Below, piece by piece: positions 1 to 8,889 of a DNA stretch of 64,000 nt. Position numbers and translations under genes: made by a program. The stretch lies in assembly GCF_018502485.1 (NCBI RefSeq), contig NZ_CP075546.1. One strand, 5' to 3'. Below the pieces are notes generated by a model, which did not search any database, was not told the DNA's origin, and was given only the letters and a program-made list of their open reading frames with translations. Within the stretch, counting starts at the first letter, position 1; every line of letters begins with the position of its first letter. This DNA is from Methanospirillum purgamenti. GTDB taxonomy: Archaea > Halobacteriota > Methanomicrobia > Methanomicrobiales > Methanospirillaceae.

Positions 1-937
1 ATATAATTCCAAAGGTTGCAAAGGTCATACCAATAATGACCATCAGCCAGGAGCGTTTGTATGCACCAACCGGCGTTTCACCGAGTGCCATCATCTGAAT
101 CGCAAAAATGACTAGGAGCATCCCTAACAGCCCATCCTGTGAAAAAGGAAATAATCCCAGATTTACTGGGATCAGGACTAATCCAAGAAGGGTTAAGAGA
201 ACTGCAACCAGAAGAAGAACACTCAATGAGAGGGAGAGTGAAGTATCTTTTAGTACCAGCCAAATCCTACTTGTTTGCGTATTATCAATTCTCGCATGAA
301 TATCACTGGCTGTTTGTTTTGAAGACGGGTATTTTCGAGCAATCTTCTGAATACACCATGCAAGGTAAAATAAACTTATTGCATACAGAATTAGAATTAC
401 AGCGGTTTGTTGATTGGTAGTTATCCCAGGAAAAAGAGTGATCAGGCCACAAAAACAGGTTATAATGTATACTATCCCACACGCCAGGATGAGGTGCTGT
501 AACACACCTGAACTATGTCTCCATGTTTTTGCCTTGTCTTCCCTCAAAAATAATTGTAGGAAAAGAGCTGCTCCTCCGAAAAAAAGAACGCTTCCGACAA
601 GGATCCTAACATACTCTGAAAGATAGCCAGGAATAAAACCTGCAGCCATACCTACAATCGCAACGCATATACCTGCCAAAATCAAAAGCCAAGACCGCTT
701 GAGATCACCAAATGGTGTCTTTCCCATGGTGACGATTTGAAAAGCGATAAGGAGGAGGAACAATCCATAGGTGCTATCTGGTGCATATGGAAGAATTCCG
801 GTGTTAATCTGAAAGAGAAGTACCCCAAAAAGAAACATAAAAATCCCAAGAATGATCAAAATGACCACTTCGATCGTAAGATCTGCTTCCCCGGTAATTT
901 TAAGATGGTTCTTTATCTGCCTGTGTTCGTCTGTCAT
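1..937 (-). CDS. Multi-pass membrane protein with internal duplication, 3' end beyond window
   Basis: Read on the minus strand from an ATG at 937 preceded by an AAGGAG ribosome site, the frame stays open for 312 codons to the window edge, so the C-terminus is missing. The product is very hydrophobic with about eight predicted membrane segments. A block of roughly 80 residues occurs twice: membrane helices followed by MGKTPFGDLKRSWLL (residues 71-85) and again LGETPVGAYKRSWLM (residues 285-299). I do not recognise the family. The duplication suggests an inverted or tandem repeat fold like that of small transporters, but no transport motif is visible. The next gene is divergent. Confidence 0.75.
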   Translation of the reverse strand, partial: MTDEHRQIKNHLKITGEADLTIEVVILIILGIFMFLFGVLLFQINTGILPYAPDSTYGLFLLLIAFQIVTMGKTPFGDLKRSWLLILAGICVAIVGMAAGFIPGYLSEYVRILVGSVLFFGGAALFLQLFLREDKAKTWRHSSGVLQHLILACGIVYIITCFCGLITLFPGITTNQQTAVILILYAISLFYLAWCIQKIARKYPSSKQTASDIHARIDNTQTSRIWLVLKDTSLSLSLSVLLLVAVLLTLLGLVLIPVNLGLFPFSQDGLLGMLLVIFAIQMMALGETPVGAYKRSWLMVIIGMTFATFGII

Positions 938-1259
938 ATAATATACTACTCCTTGAATGGCGATTGTACCCTTAATGCATTCTTTCAAAGTAGCATTATT
1001 TTCGAAAAATGATATTTCTATCTGAATCCACTTATCTGTCGATAACTGCCCGCTGGCACACGTATTTTAAATCGGACACCTTCACCTGGAATACTACAGC
1101 AGATATCAAAATAAAAAAATTTTATAGCATTATGTTGTATTATCGATAATTCAATCAATAAATTATTAATACTTATGGCATAATTATGCAATAAGATGAT
1201 AACCTGAAATTATAAATCTTCATGGCTCTTATTACACGATCAAGTTTTATAGAATTTGG
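938..1259. promoter_or_regulatory. AT-rich divergent intergenic region with promoter and palindrome
   Basis: No gene is seen in this 322-bp gap. A good archaeal promoter for the rightward gene lies at about 1204-1217 (CTGAAA then TTATAAAT), some 43 bases before the GTG start. A perfect 12-bp palindrome, GCATAATTATGC, sits at 1178-1189 just upstream of it and is a possible operator. Confidence 0.5.
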
Positions 1260-2324
1260 GTGATTTTCATATCCAGGATCCAGAATGATAACTCTCTAAA
1301 CCAAACATGTATTCTCGGAAATGAAGTCCTGTTGTATGAATCTAAAATATGTGAGATCCTGACACATATCAGAAAACCTGGAGACTTCAGAACTCCTCCA
1401 AAAATCGCTATAATAAGTCCAACTTCATACTCCAGAACCGTTGTAGCAGATAGTATTGCCAGGGAAATTTCTGTATTAGTTAAGAGGAAAAATTTTTCTG
1501 GAGAACCATTTGGAAAAAGAGAGTTGGAGAATTTATTTGAAGAACATGCGGTTTATGTCTGCGAAGAATGTCAATATCTTTATGAAAGAAGGCCACATGG
1601 TTTTGATCTTCTGAGGTTATTTCTATCTTCTCTTGTAACGAATTCACGTCAGGTTATTACTACATGGAACCAGTATTCATGGAATTTCCTGAGTGGATTT
1701 CTTCACATAGAACGCTGGTTTCCGATAATTATTACTCTTCCTCTCTTATCCTTACCTGAATTAAAAAAATATCTCATTGCTGATGGGAAAGAAAACCTTC
1801 ATTTTATTATTGATACTGAACTGGATAATTCATTGGAATTAGTAAGGAAAGATTATGATATTACCATTTCTTCATTAAATCTTTCGTTTTCTATTCCATA
1901 TCTGACCGTTCAACGTCGTTATGCATCATATATTACTTTACTCGCAGATAAACAGGCTTTGCCAGAAGAACTGATCTTTCGGGAAATATATCGACTATCT
2001 TCAGGTGAACCAGGGATCGCTCGGAAAATATTTCATGATGCGATAGTGGAAGATGAAATCAGAGTATCACACCTTCCAAAGCCGCTTTCTGTCCCTGAAT
2101 TATATGCTATTGATATCTTTGTGTTAACCCTTATTCTCATGTATGAATTACCTGTATATTCAAGGCTAAATGAGTCCATTCAGGATAAAGCAATGCTTAA
2201 TTCTTCATTATATCGACTGGTATCATCAGGGCTGGTAATCAGAAATGAGGAAGTATGGTGCATCAGTTTAGAGGGATTTGCACCGGTTGTGGATTACTTA
2301 AAACAACGGAGGATGATTTGGTAA
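1260..2324 (+). CDS. NTPase-like protein with C-terminal winged helix, upstream of MscS
   Basis: 354 residues from a GTG start. It is not confidently assignable. The layout resembles an archaeal P-loop/AAA-type ATPase: a strand-turn-helix at residues 48-70 (IAIISPTSYSRT) lies where a Walker A loop would be but lacks GK[ST]; AVYVCEECQ at 97-105 resembles a Walker B strand; then a Sensor-1-like QVITTWNQ. Residues about 280-354 look like a winged helix. The stop overlaps the mscS start (TAATG at 2322-2326), so the two are probably translated together. A regulator of the channel is possible but unproven; nucleotide binding is doubtful given the missing P-loop lysine. Confidence 0.6.
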   Translation: MIFISRIQNDNSLNQTCILGNEVLLYESKICEILTHIRKPGDFRTPPKIAIISPTSYSRTVVADSIAREISVLVKRKNFSGEPFGKRELENLFEEHAVYVCEECQYLYERRPHGFDLLRLFLSSLVTNSRQVITTWNQYSWNFLSGFLHIERWFPIIITLPLLSLPELKKYLIADGKENLHFIIDTELDNSLELVRKDYDITISSLNLSFSIPYLTVQRRYASYITLLADKQALPEELIFREIYRLSSGEPGIARKIFHDAIVEDEIRVSHLPKPLSVPELYAIDIFVLTLILMYELPVYSRLNESIQDKAMLNSSLYRLVSSGLVIRNEEVWCISLEGFAPVVDYLKQRRMIW

Positions 2325-3199
2325 TGAATGAAAGCGTAGCGTTGGATATGGGCTCACCTGTTGCCCCTCTTTCCGGAGACTATTCTTTCCTTATTCTATA
2401 TATTGTCCTGATTTATCTTTTAACATTTATTCTTAACTGGATTATTGGTCATTTTCTCCAACAATTTTCCGAGATGTTTTCTAAAGATCGTATCACCATA
2501 CAAATGCTGATACCGCTAGTAAAAATTGCTTTTTATTGTATTGCTACCTGGTTTGCCATCACTGCAATTCTCGCTCCTTCCTATACTGAGATGGTTGCCT
2601 TTTTTGGATTATTTGGTGCTGCATTGGGTTTTGGGCTGAAGGATCTTCTGGCCAACATTATCGGAGGTATTGTGATAATTTTTGAAAAACCATATCAGAT
2701 TGGGGATAAAGTAGCGTTTGGAGCGTATTATGGTGAAGTGACAGATATTGGTCTTCGAACAACAAGAATGGTTACTCCGTCTGACGATGTTGTGACCATA
2801 CCAAATTACCAGATATTTTCCGGAACTGTTTCTAGTGGAAATTTTGGTTCCACTGCAATGATGGTTGTAACAGATCTCTTCATTGATACGGATTCAGATT
2901 ATTCCCTGGCTCAAACTCTTGTCAGAGAAACAATTGCAAGTTCACCATATGTAATTATTAGTGATGATTTTCCTTACACGGTTCTTATTCACTCATTTCC
3001 ATTTTATAATCGAATAAGGGCCAAAGCATATGTGACAGATCATAGGTATGAGTTTGAGTATCAATCTGATCTCCATCAACGAGCCTGGGATGCGATGAGA
3101 AATGAGAATATTCGTTCTCCACCATACCCGGGAGTCCTAATGGAAAAACAACAAGACTCTAACCAGTATTTAATCACTGAAAAGTTAGAGGGGAGATAA
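2324..3199 (+). CDS. mscS: MscS-family small-conductance mechanosensitive channel
   Basis: 291 residues. Three membrane helices occupy about residues 17-120; the last, pore-lining one contains the Gly/Ala-rich GLFGAALGFGLKDLLANIIGG typical of MscS TM3. It is followed by the beta domain (EKPYQIGDKVAFGAYYGEVTDIGLRTT, IPNYQIFSG) and an alpha/beta C-terminal domain. The channel vents ions and solutes on hypo-osmotic shock. I chose the ATG overlapping the preceding stop rather than an upstream in-frame ATG at 2255, because the family N-terminus and the coupling fit. The neighbourhood (Kup, beta-lysine genes) is osmoadaptive. Confidence 0.92.
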   Translation: MNESVALDMGSPVAPLSGDYSFLILYIVLIYLLTFILNWIIGHFLQQFSEMFSKDRITIQMLIPLVKIAFYCIATWFAITAILAPSYTEMVAFFGLFGAALGFGLKDLLANIIGGIVIIFEKPYQIGDKVAFGAYYGEVTDIGLRTTRMVTPSDDVVTIPNYQIFSGTVSSGNFGSTAMMVVTDLFIDTDSDYSLAQTLVRETIASSPYVIISDDFPYTVLIHSFPFYNRIRAKAYVTDHRYEFEYQSDLHQRAWDAMRNENIRSPPYPGVLMEKQQDSNQYLITEKLEGR

Positions 3200-3457
3200 T
3201 GTTTTTTTTCAAAGGTATTTTTATCACGTTTTCTCTTGAAAACAGACACCGATCTGTTATTGTTGTGTAATTCAAATGCATATGTCATCGGTTAAGGTAA
3301 GGTGTAACACGAATAAAAATCTCAAATAATGATTAATCCTCACTTTAGAAGAGCAAACCTTATGATTTGAATATCAATTACTTTCACTTCAGACTACCCT
3401 CATGACACCCCAACCAGAAAAAAATGAGACGTCGCGAAAACATCGAATATTTCTTGA

Positions 3458-3469
3458 TAGCCTAAGCTA
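3458..3469 (-). promoter_or_regulatory. Small hairpin 3' of transposase, copy 1
   Basis: TAGC-CTAA-GCTA, about 40 bases downstream of the transposase stop codon. A hairpin of the same design lies at the same place in the unrelated-sequence element at 7135-8889. It may shape the transposase mRNA 3' end. Copy 2 has it at 5348-5359. Confidence 0.35.
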
Positions 3470-3509
3470 GATAAATCGGTGAATTTTGAATTATTTTCTA
3501 CTTTTATGA

Positions 3510-4838
3510 CTAATTATACAAGTTACTGGTATGAGTTTTTCTATTCCCATGAGAGGAGATAGCTCCTTCCACTATGGTCTCCCAGATCTCTCTCCAAGGC
3601 GTAGTTGTTCGAAGTCCCCGTTTTTTCTTTCCCAAATTCCGGAGTATCTGCTTTGCATTTTCCGCAAAAACGATGGCCCATGACCGCTTTTTCAGTCGTA
3701 TAGCCATGGAAGGCTCTAAAATTTTCCGAGCAACCGCAAACAACTCCCGTGCAATAATAAGCCTAATAATAGGGATTCGGATGAAAATTTCAGTGATCGC
3801 ATCATTTTTAGATTTGAGTCTACCCAACAGGTTTTCGCTCTTTGTTTCTCGAAAAAGATTTTCGATATCCCACCTTGCTGCATACAGAATTGCCACATCT
3901 CTTCCTGCAAGATCTTCTTCAGAAATATTCGTGAAGTAAGTAAGATATTGTTCTGTTTTTTCGTTATATATGGCAATAAATCTCATATCCAAGGATTTTT
4001 TAGTTTTCTTATTATTACTTGAGAAATACCTCACTGTAACGCTTGCATCGATATCAAGTCTATAGGATCTGACGATTTCAATGGCTTTCTGGATATCCTG
4101 GCCGATCATTTTCGTTCTCATTTTTTCGGGAATGTCTAAACCTACGGAAACCACTTCAGCCCTTGTGTTTGATTTTATTCTTGTAACAAAAGATCCGCCA
4201 TAATCTCCTATTTTAGCAAAGACATCGAATTTAAAGAAACCTCGATCCATCAACAATAACATGCCATTTACCCAAGGTCCTATGCTGAGAGTTTTTGCAT
4301 CATTGGTTTTCTCCGGGAAAAACTTTACAGAACAGGGGCCATTACATACTACACTCAACAATACAGAAACTTTAATCCCTGCCGATATTCTTCGTGTTCG
4401 TGTTGCTGGGTATTTATTTGCCAGAAATGAATGAACTCTCACGATTGTATTGTCCTTTATCAGTACATCATTAAAAGTTCGCAAATATCCCTTTAATTCA
4501 GTATTAACTCCTTTCATTTGATAGGAAATGTAATTCTCAAGACATTTGTCCACAAATGCAAGGGCTTCGTAACTGAACCGATCATAAAAACTACTGTATA
4601 CAACTTTTTTCTCTTGATCTACGATGGAATTGTAGATTCTGTGAAATTTGCTAATTGAAGGTTCTTCTTTTGAGTAAAAACCGAATATTAGTGTTAAAAG
4701 AAATTCTACGGGATATATTTTCCTGGAACGGATGATAAATCCGGAATCCACAGCCGCGCAGGCGATTTCTTGAAAAGAGATCAATTCGGTCAGTTTTTCG
4801 GCAAATTTGCGAGAATTTATGCCTAAATCTAGTTCCAT
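3510..4838 (-). CDS. IS4-family DDE transposase, copy 1
   Basis: 442 residues from ATG 4838; a TTG two codons upstream is an alternative. The IS4 signature Y(2)R(3)E(6)K is present as YAARWDIENLFRETK, giving the catalytic Glu. The two Asp residues lie in VLIKDNTIV and LLLMDRGFF. The gene is intact and sits inside perfect terminal repeats with a target duplication, so it is likely active or recently active. Confidence 0.93.
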   Translation of the reverse strand: MELDLGINSRKFAEKLTELISFQEIACAAVDSGFIIRSRKIYPVEFLLTLIFGFYSKEEPSISKFHRIYNSIVDQEKKVVYSSFYDRFSYEALAFVDKCLENYISYQMKGVNTELKGYLRTFNDVLIKDNTIVRVHSFLANKYPATRTRRISAGIKVSVLLSVVCNGPCSVKFFPEKTNDAKTLSIGPWVNGMLLLMDRGFFKFDVFAKIGDYGGSFVTRIKSNTRAEVVSVGLDIPEKMRTKMIGQDIQKAIEIVRSYRLDIDASVTVRYFSSNNKKTKKSLDMRFIAIYNEKTEQYLTYFTNISEEDLAGRDVAILYAARWDIENLFRETKSENLLGRLKSKNDAITEIFIRIPIIRLIIARELFAVARKILEPSMAIRLKKRSWAIVFAENAKQILRNLGKKKRGLRTTTPWREIWETIVEGAISSHGNRKTHTSNLYN

Positions 4839-5168
4839 GACCAATTTGCCGGGGAAGTATATAAACCAGACGTTTGGTACGCGTGAAAATTTTAAAATTA
4901 GATCCGAAATATGGAAAAATGATTATGTAAAATGTGATATTCCTTAACCGATGACATATGAATTCAAATGTAGAGTTCATAAAAAAACCAAAAGCACTTT
5001 ATTATTTCTTTTAAAACGTAAAGGTATGTTTTCTACCCTGGTCGATTCCCGGGTTCTTAAATCATTAGGGCTTGTATTTGGAGACATCGGGACAAGTCCG
5101 ATATATACAATTGGCATCATACTTCTTGTTCTCGTCCCGGATGAGGGAAATATTTTTGGAATTATCTC

Positions 5169-6850
5169 CATATGTCATCGGTTAAGGTAAGGTGTAACAC
5201 GAATAAAAATCTCAAATAATGATTAATCCTCACTTTAGAAGAGCAAACCTTATGATTTGAATATCAATTACTTTCACTTCAGACTACCCTCATGACACCC
5301 CAACCAGAAAAAAATGAGACGTCGCGAAAACATCGAATATTTCTTGATAGCCTAAGCTAGATAAATCGGTGAATTTTGAATTATTTTCTACTTTTATGAC
5401 TAATTATACAAGTTACTGGTATGAGTTTTTCTATTCCCATGAGAGGAGATAGCTCCTTCCACTATGGTCTCCCAGATCTCTCTCCAAGGCGTAGTTGTTC
5501 GAAGTCCCCGTTTTTTCTTTCCCAAATTCCGGAGTATCTGCTTTGCATTTTCCGCAAAAACGATGGCCCATGACCGCTTTTTCAGTCGTATAGCCATGGA
5601 AGGCTCTAAAATTTTCCGAGCAACCGCAAACAACTCCCGTGCAATAATAAGCCTAATAATAGGGATTCGGATGAAAATTTCAGTGATCGCATCATTTTTA
5701 GATTTGAGTCTACCCAACAGGTTTTCGCTCTTTGTTTCTCGAAAAAGATTTTCGATATCCCACCTTGCTGCATACAGAATTGCCACATCTCTTCCTGCAA
5801 GATCTTCTTCAGAAATATTCGTGAAGTAAGTAAGATATTGTTCTGTTTTTTCGTTATATATGGCAATAAATCTCATATCCAAGGATTTTTTAGTTTTCTT
5901 ATTATTACTTGAGAAATACCTCACTGTAACGCTTGCATCGATATCAAGTCTATAGGATCTGACGATTTCAATGGCTTTCTGGATATCCTGGCCGATCATT
6001 TTCGTTCTCATTTTTTCGGGAATGTCTAAACCTACGGAAACCACTTCAGCCCTTGTGTTTGATTTTATTCTTGTAACAAAAGATCCGCCATAATCTCCTA
6101 TTTTAGCAAAGACATCGAATTTAAAGAAACCTCGATCCATCAACAATAACATGCCATTTACCCAAGGTCCTATGCTGAGAGTTTTTGCATCATTGGTTTT
6201 CTCCGGGAAAAACTTTACAGAACAGGGGCCATTACATACTACACTCAACAATACAGAAACTTTAATCCCTGCCGATATTCTTCGTGTTCGTGTTGCTGGG
6301 TATTTATTTGCCAGAAATGAATGAACTCTCACGATTGTATTGTCCTTTATCAGTACATCATTAAAAGTTCGCAAATATCCCTTTAATTCAGTATTAACTC
6401 CTTTCATTTGATAGGAAATGTAATTCTCAAGACATTTGTCCACAAATGCAAGGGCTTCGTAACTGAACCGATCATAAAAACTACTGTATACAACTTTTTT
6501 CTCTTGATCTACGATGGAATTGTAGATTCTGTGAAATTTGCTAATTGAAGGTTCTTCTTTTGAGTAAAAACCGAATATTAGTGTTAAAAGAAATTCTACG
6601 GGATATATTTTCCTGGAACGGATGATAAATCCGGAATCCACAGCCGCGCAGGCGATTTCTTGAAAAGAGATCAATTCGGTCAGTTTTTCGGCAAATTTGC
6701 GAGAATTTATGCCTAAATCTAGTTCCATGACCAATTTGCCGGGGAAGTATATAAACCAGACGTTTGGTACGCGTGAAAATTTTAAAATTAGATCCGAAAT
6801 ATGGAAAAATGATTATGTAAAATGTGATATTCCTTAACCGATGACATATG
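5169..6850 (-). mobile_element. IS4-family insertion sequence, copy 2 (1682 bp), inside kup
   Basis: Same 19-bp inverted repeats as copy 1 (5169-5187 and 6832-6850). The target duplication here is gaattatctc at 5159-5168 and 6851-6860. It interrupts kup after codon 47. Only 208 bp separate the two copies, which are direct repeats with a period of 1890 bp, so recombination between them would delete one copy. Confidence 0.96.
5400..6728 (-). CDS. IS4-family DDE transposase, copy 2
   Basis: The translation is identical to the transposase at 3510-4838 over its whole length (442 residues from ATG 6728), with the same DDE and YREK residues. No difference was noticed between the two DNA copies, which indicates very recent transposition, gene conversion between them, or both. 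Confidence 0.93.
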   Translation of the reverse strand: MELDLGINSRKFAEKLTELISFQEIACAAVDSGFIIRSRKIYPVEFLLTLIFGFYSKEEPSISKFHRIYNSIVDQEKKVVYSSFYDRFSYEALAFVDKCLENYISYQMKGVNTELKGYLRTFNDVLIKDNTIVRVHSFLANKYPATRTRRISAGIKVSVLLSVVCNGPCSVKFFPEKTNDAKTLSIGPWVNGMLLLMDRGFFKFDVFAKIGDYGGSFVTRIKSNTRAEVVSVGLDIPEKMRTKMIGQDIQKAIEIVRSYRLDIDASVTVRYFSSNNKKTKKSLDMRFIAIYNEKTEQYLTYFTNISEEDLAGRDVAILYAARWDIENLFRETKSENLLGRLKSKNDAITEIFIRIPIIRLIIARELFAVARKILEPSMAIRLKKRSWAIVFAENAKQILRNLGKKKRGLRTTTPWREIWETIVEGAISSHGNRKTHTSNLYN

Positions 6851-7134
6851 GAATTATCTCTTTAATTTTCTGGAGCCTTTTTCTAATAATCACGGTCCAG
6901 TATGTCTGGTTTGCCATGAATGTTGGATCAAAGGGTGAAGGAGGTACTATTGTATTAAAAGAAATTCTGACTGGATTATTAAAGGACAGCCCATTGGTTC
7001 CGTTTATATCACTCCTGGCGATAGTCGGTGTTTGTCTTTTCATGGGTGACGGGGTGATCACACCTGCTATCAGTATTTTATCTGCTGTTGAAGGAATTAG
7101 ACTCGTTCCAGGGCTTGAAGATATAAGTGGTACT

Positions 7135-8889
7135 CATCAAAGACAGCTTAAGTAGTTGAGAAGGGAGAACGTATATATTTTTCATCAAATCGTAACAAAA
7201 AATGTGTGAATAATTTATTTTCTCTTTCCGGCATTCCTTCTTTTAGGATCCCTGACAGCGCGAATGGTCTGTCTAACTATTTATTGACTTTTGAATTGAA
7301 TAATAAACAGTACTATAACAAAAACACGATAAATTCAACTTTAAATGGAAATTTTTTACGATAGCCTTCGCTATGAAAAGCCATCCTATGCGTTATCAAT
7401 AATTACGTGCGATTATTGAAAGGAAGAAAACTTCAACGAGATTAATTCTCTATTTTGTCTGTTTTGAGCGAGTTGCCGCAATGATCTTTCGAGTTTGTGC
7501 CACCTTCTCTCTACAAAACAAATTCCAAAATATTGCTGATTCAGAATACTTAAAAATTCTAAACCTTTTTCAGCAAATATTTTAGACCAAAGTAGGGGAG
7601 TATACTTATCTTTCAAATTACTATCAGTTGATGAAATAATCCAACAATAAAGATCGCGACTAATGATAAAACGAAGCATAATGGAGTAAATATGAATATA
7701 TGCTAAAGGGACATTTCCAAGTAACATTTTCCCCAAATCATAGTCCATTTTCAGTTCTTTGAAAATGAGTTCAATCACCCATCGATATCGGTAAATTTCA
7801 TAGATATCTTCAGGAGAGAATTCCTCATATGGTAGATTTGTCATGTATAATTGCCATTTTTTGGAAAGAGAATTCCAATGACAAATCACTCTAAATTCCT
7901 GAAAATGTTCTATTTTTTTCTCTTTTCTAATAAAGAAGGAACATTTAAGATCATAAACTCCATTTTTTGAGATTTTCTCTAAAAAATCTCCTAATTTGAT
8001 TCTTGTAAAGCAATTAATATCTACTATGGAAATGAAATCTGAAGGTGCAGAGATTATACTGCAAACTTCAGGAATCGCATTGGATTTTACACGACTAATA
8101 AAAAATCCTCCATGCTCCTGAATTTTCGCAAATGATTTCAGGGAATAATATCCTAAATCGTTTAAGAGAAGTGAATCCTTAACTTCTGGTCCAATATTTA
8201 GCATTTTAGAATCGTGGACTCTTTCTGATGTTATTGTTGTACTTGTTACAGAATGAGAAATTGCACTGTATACTGCATGAATCTTTAACCCTGCAGAATT
8301 ATTCCGGGAACGAGCAGCGGGATGTAATTCATAGAGTTTTTTACTTATGCGAATAATGCTGCTATCCTGTATTAAAATGTCTTTAAAACTCTGAACAGTT
8401 CCCTTTAAACGAGCGGGGGATTGAACAGCCATTTGTTCAATATAATGATCCAATAAGACTCTAAGAAAATCTACGAGTCTCATATTCATCCATTTTCTAA
8501 AACTCTGGTTTCTAATGGGTTTTTGATTCGAAGGACTATCATTAAAGTCAACATATCTTCGATGTAATTCTTCCACAGATGGTAGTTGATGACAACTGAT
8601 CCCAAAAATTAGAACGTAGACCAAATAGACAGGATCTAATTTCCTTTTTCGTTTTAAAAATCCTGTTTTGCGGGCGGTTCCTTCAATGTACTCATAGGTG
8701 AATTTGTCTGAAAACCATGATTTAAGGGTTTTTAGACCACCGCAAGAGAGAGTGTTCATATTCCGGAACAATCCCGAAGGGAGGGTCTACTAGTATATAT
8801 AGGTGCCGATTTGAAGCATTAAATACAAAATTCTCAGTAACACTCAATTTTGAATACTATCTAACTCAAATCTAAAGCTGTCTTTGATG
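7135..8889 (-). mobile_element. Second, different IS4-type element (1755 bp) inside kup
   Basis: The perfect 15-bp inverted repeats are catcaaagacagctt at 7135-7149 and its complement at 8875-8889. The 10-bp target duplication aagtggtact lies at 7125-7134 and 8890-8899. It holds one transposase gene unlike that of the 1682-bp element. It interrupts kup after the MGDGVITPAISILSAVEG region. A hairpin ATAGC-CTTC-GCTAT lies at 7361-7374, about 40 bases after the transposase stop. Confidence 0.95.
7413..8759 (-). CDS. IS4-type DDE transposase (second element)
   Basis: 448 residues from ATG 8759; a TTG at 8771 is an alternative. The YREK signature is YRYRWVIELIFKELK. The Asp residues lie in ILIQDSSII and LLLNDLGYY, and RSRNNSAGLKIH matches the equivalent RTRRISAGIKVS of the other element, so the two transposases are distant relatives. 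The gene is intact, with lower G+C than the surrounding kup pieces. Confidence 0.9.
   Translation of the reverse strand: MNTLSCGGLKTLKSWFSDKFTYEYIEGTARKTGFLKRKRKLDPVYLVYVLIFGISCHQLPSVEELHRRYVDFNDSPSNQKPIRNQSFRKWMNMRLVDFLRVLLDHYIEQMAVQSPARLKGTVQSFKDILIQDSSIIRISKKLYELHPAARSRNNSAGLKIHAVYSAISHSVTSTTITSERVHDSKMLNIGPEVKDSLLLNDLGYYSLKSFAKIQEHGGFFISRVKSNAIPEVCSIISAPSDFISIVDINCFTRIKLGDFLEKISKNGVYDLKCSFFIRKEKKIEHFQEFRVICHWNSLSKKWQLYMTNLPYEEFSPEDIYEIYRYRWVIELIFKELKMDYDLGKMLLGNVPLAYIHIYSIMLRFIISRDLYCWIISSTDSNLKDKYTPLLWSKIFAEKGLEFLSILNQQYFGICFVERRWHKLERSLRQLAQNRQNRELISLKFSSFQ

Larger units (their letters stand above)
3279..4960 (-). mobile_element. IS4-family insertion sequence, copy 1 (1682 bp)
   Basis: The ends are perfect 19-bp inverted repeats: catatgtcatcggttaagg at 3279-3297 and its complement at 4942-4960. 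The flanks carry a 10-bp target duplication, aattcaaatg, at 3269-3278 and 4961-4970. One transposase gene is inside. The element lies between mscS and kup, 65 bp upstream of the kup start codon, so it separates kup from its original promoter region. It appears base-for-base the same as the copy at 5169-6850, in the same orientation. Confidence 0.95.

Noticed and set aside
3574..3939. Plus-strand frames opposite the transposase, repeated at 5464-5829
   Set aside because: They are antisense shadows of the transposase genes and are duplicated only because the IS is.
3279..6850. A composite transposon formed by the two identical IS copies
   Set aside because: Each copy has its own distinct target duplication, so they inserted separately; the outer flanks (aattcaaatg and gaattatctc) do not match each other.
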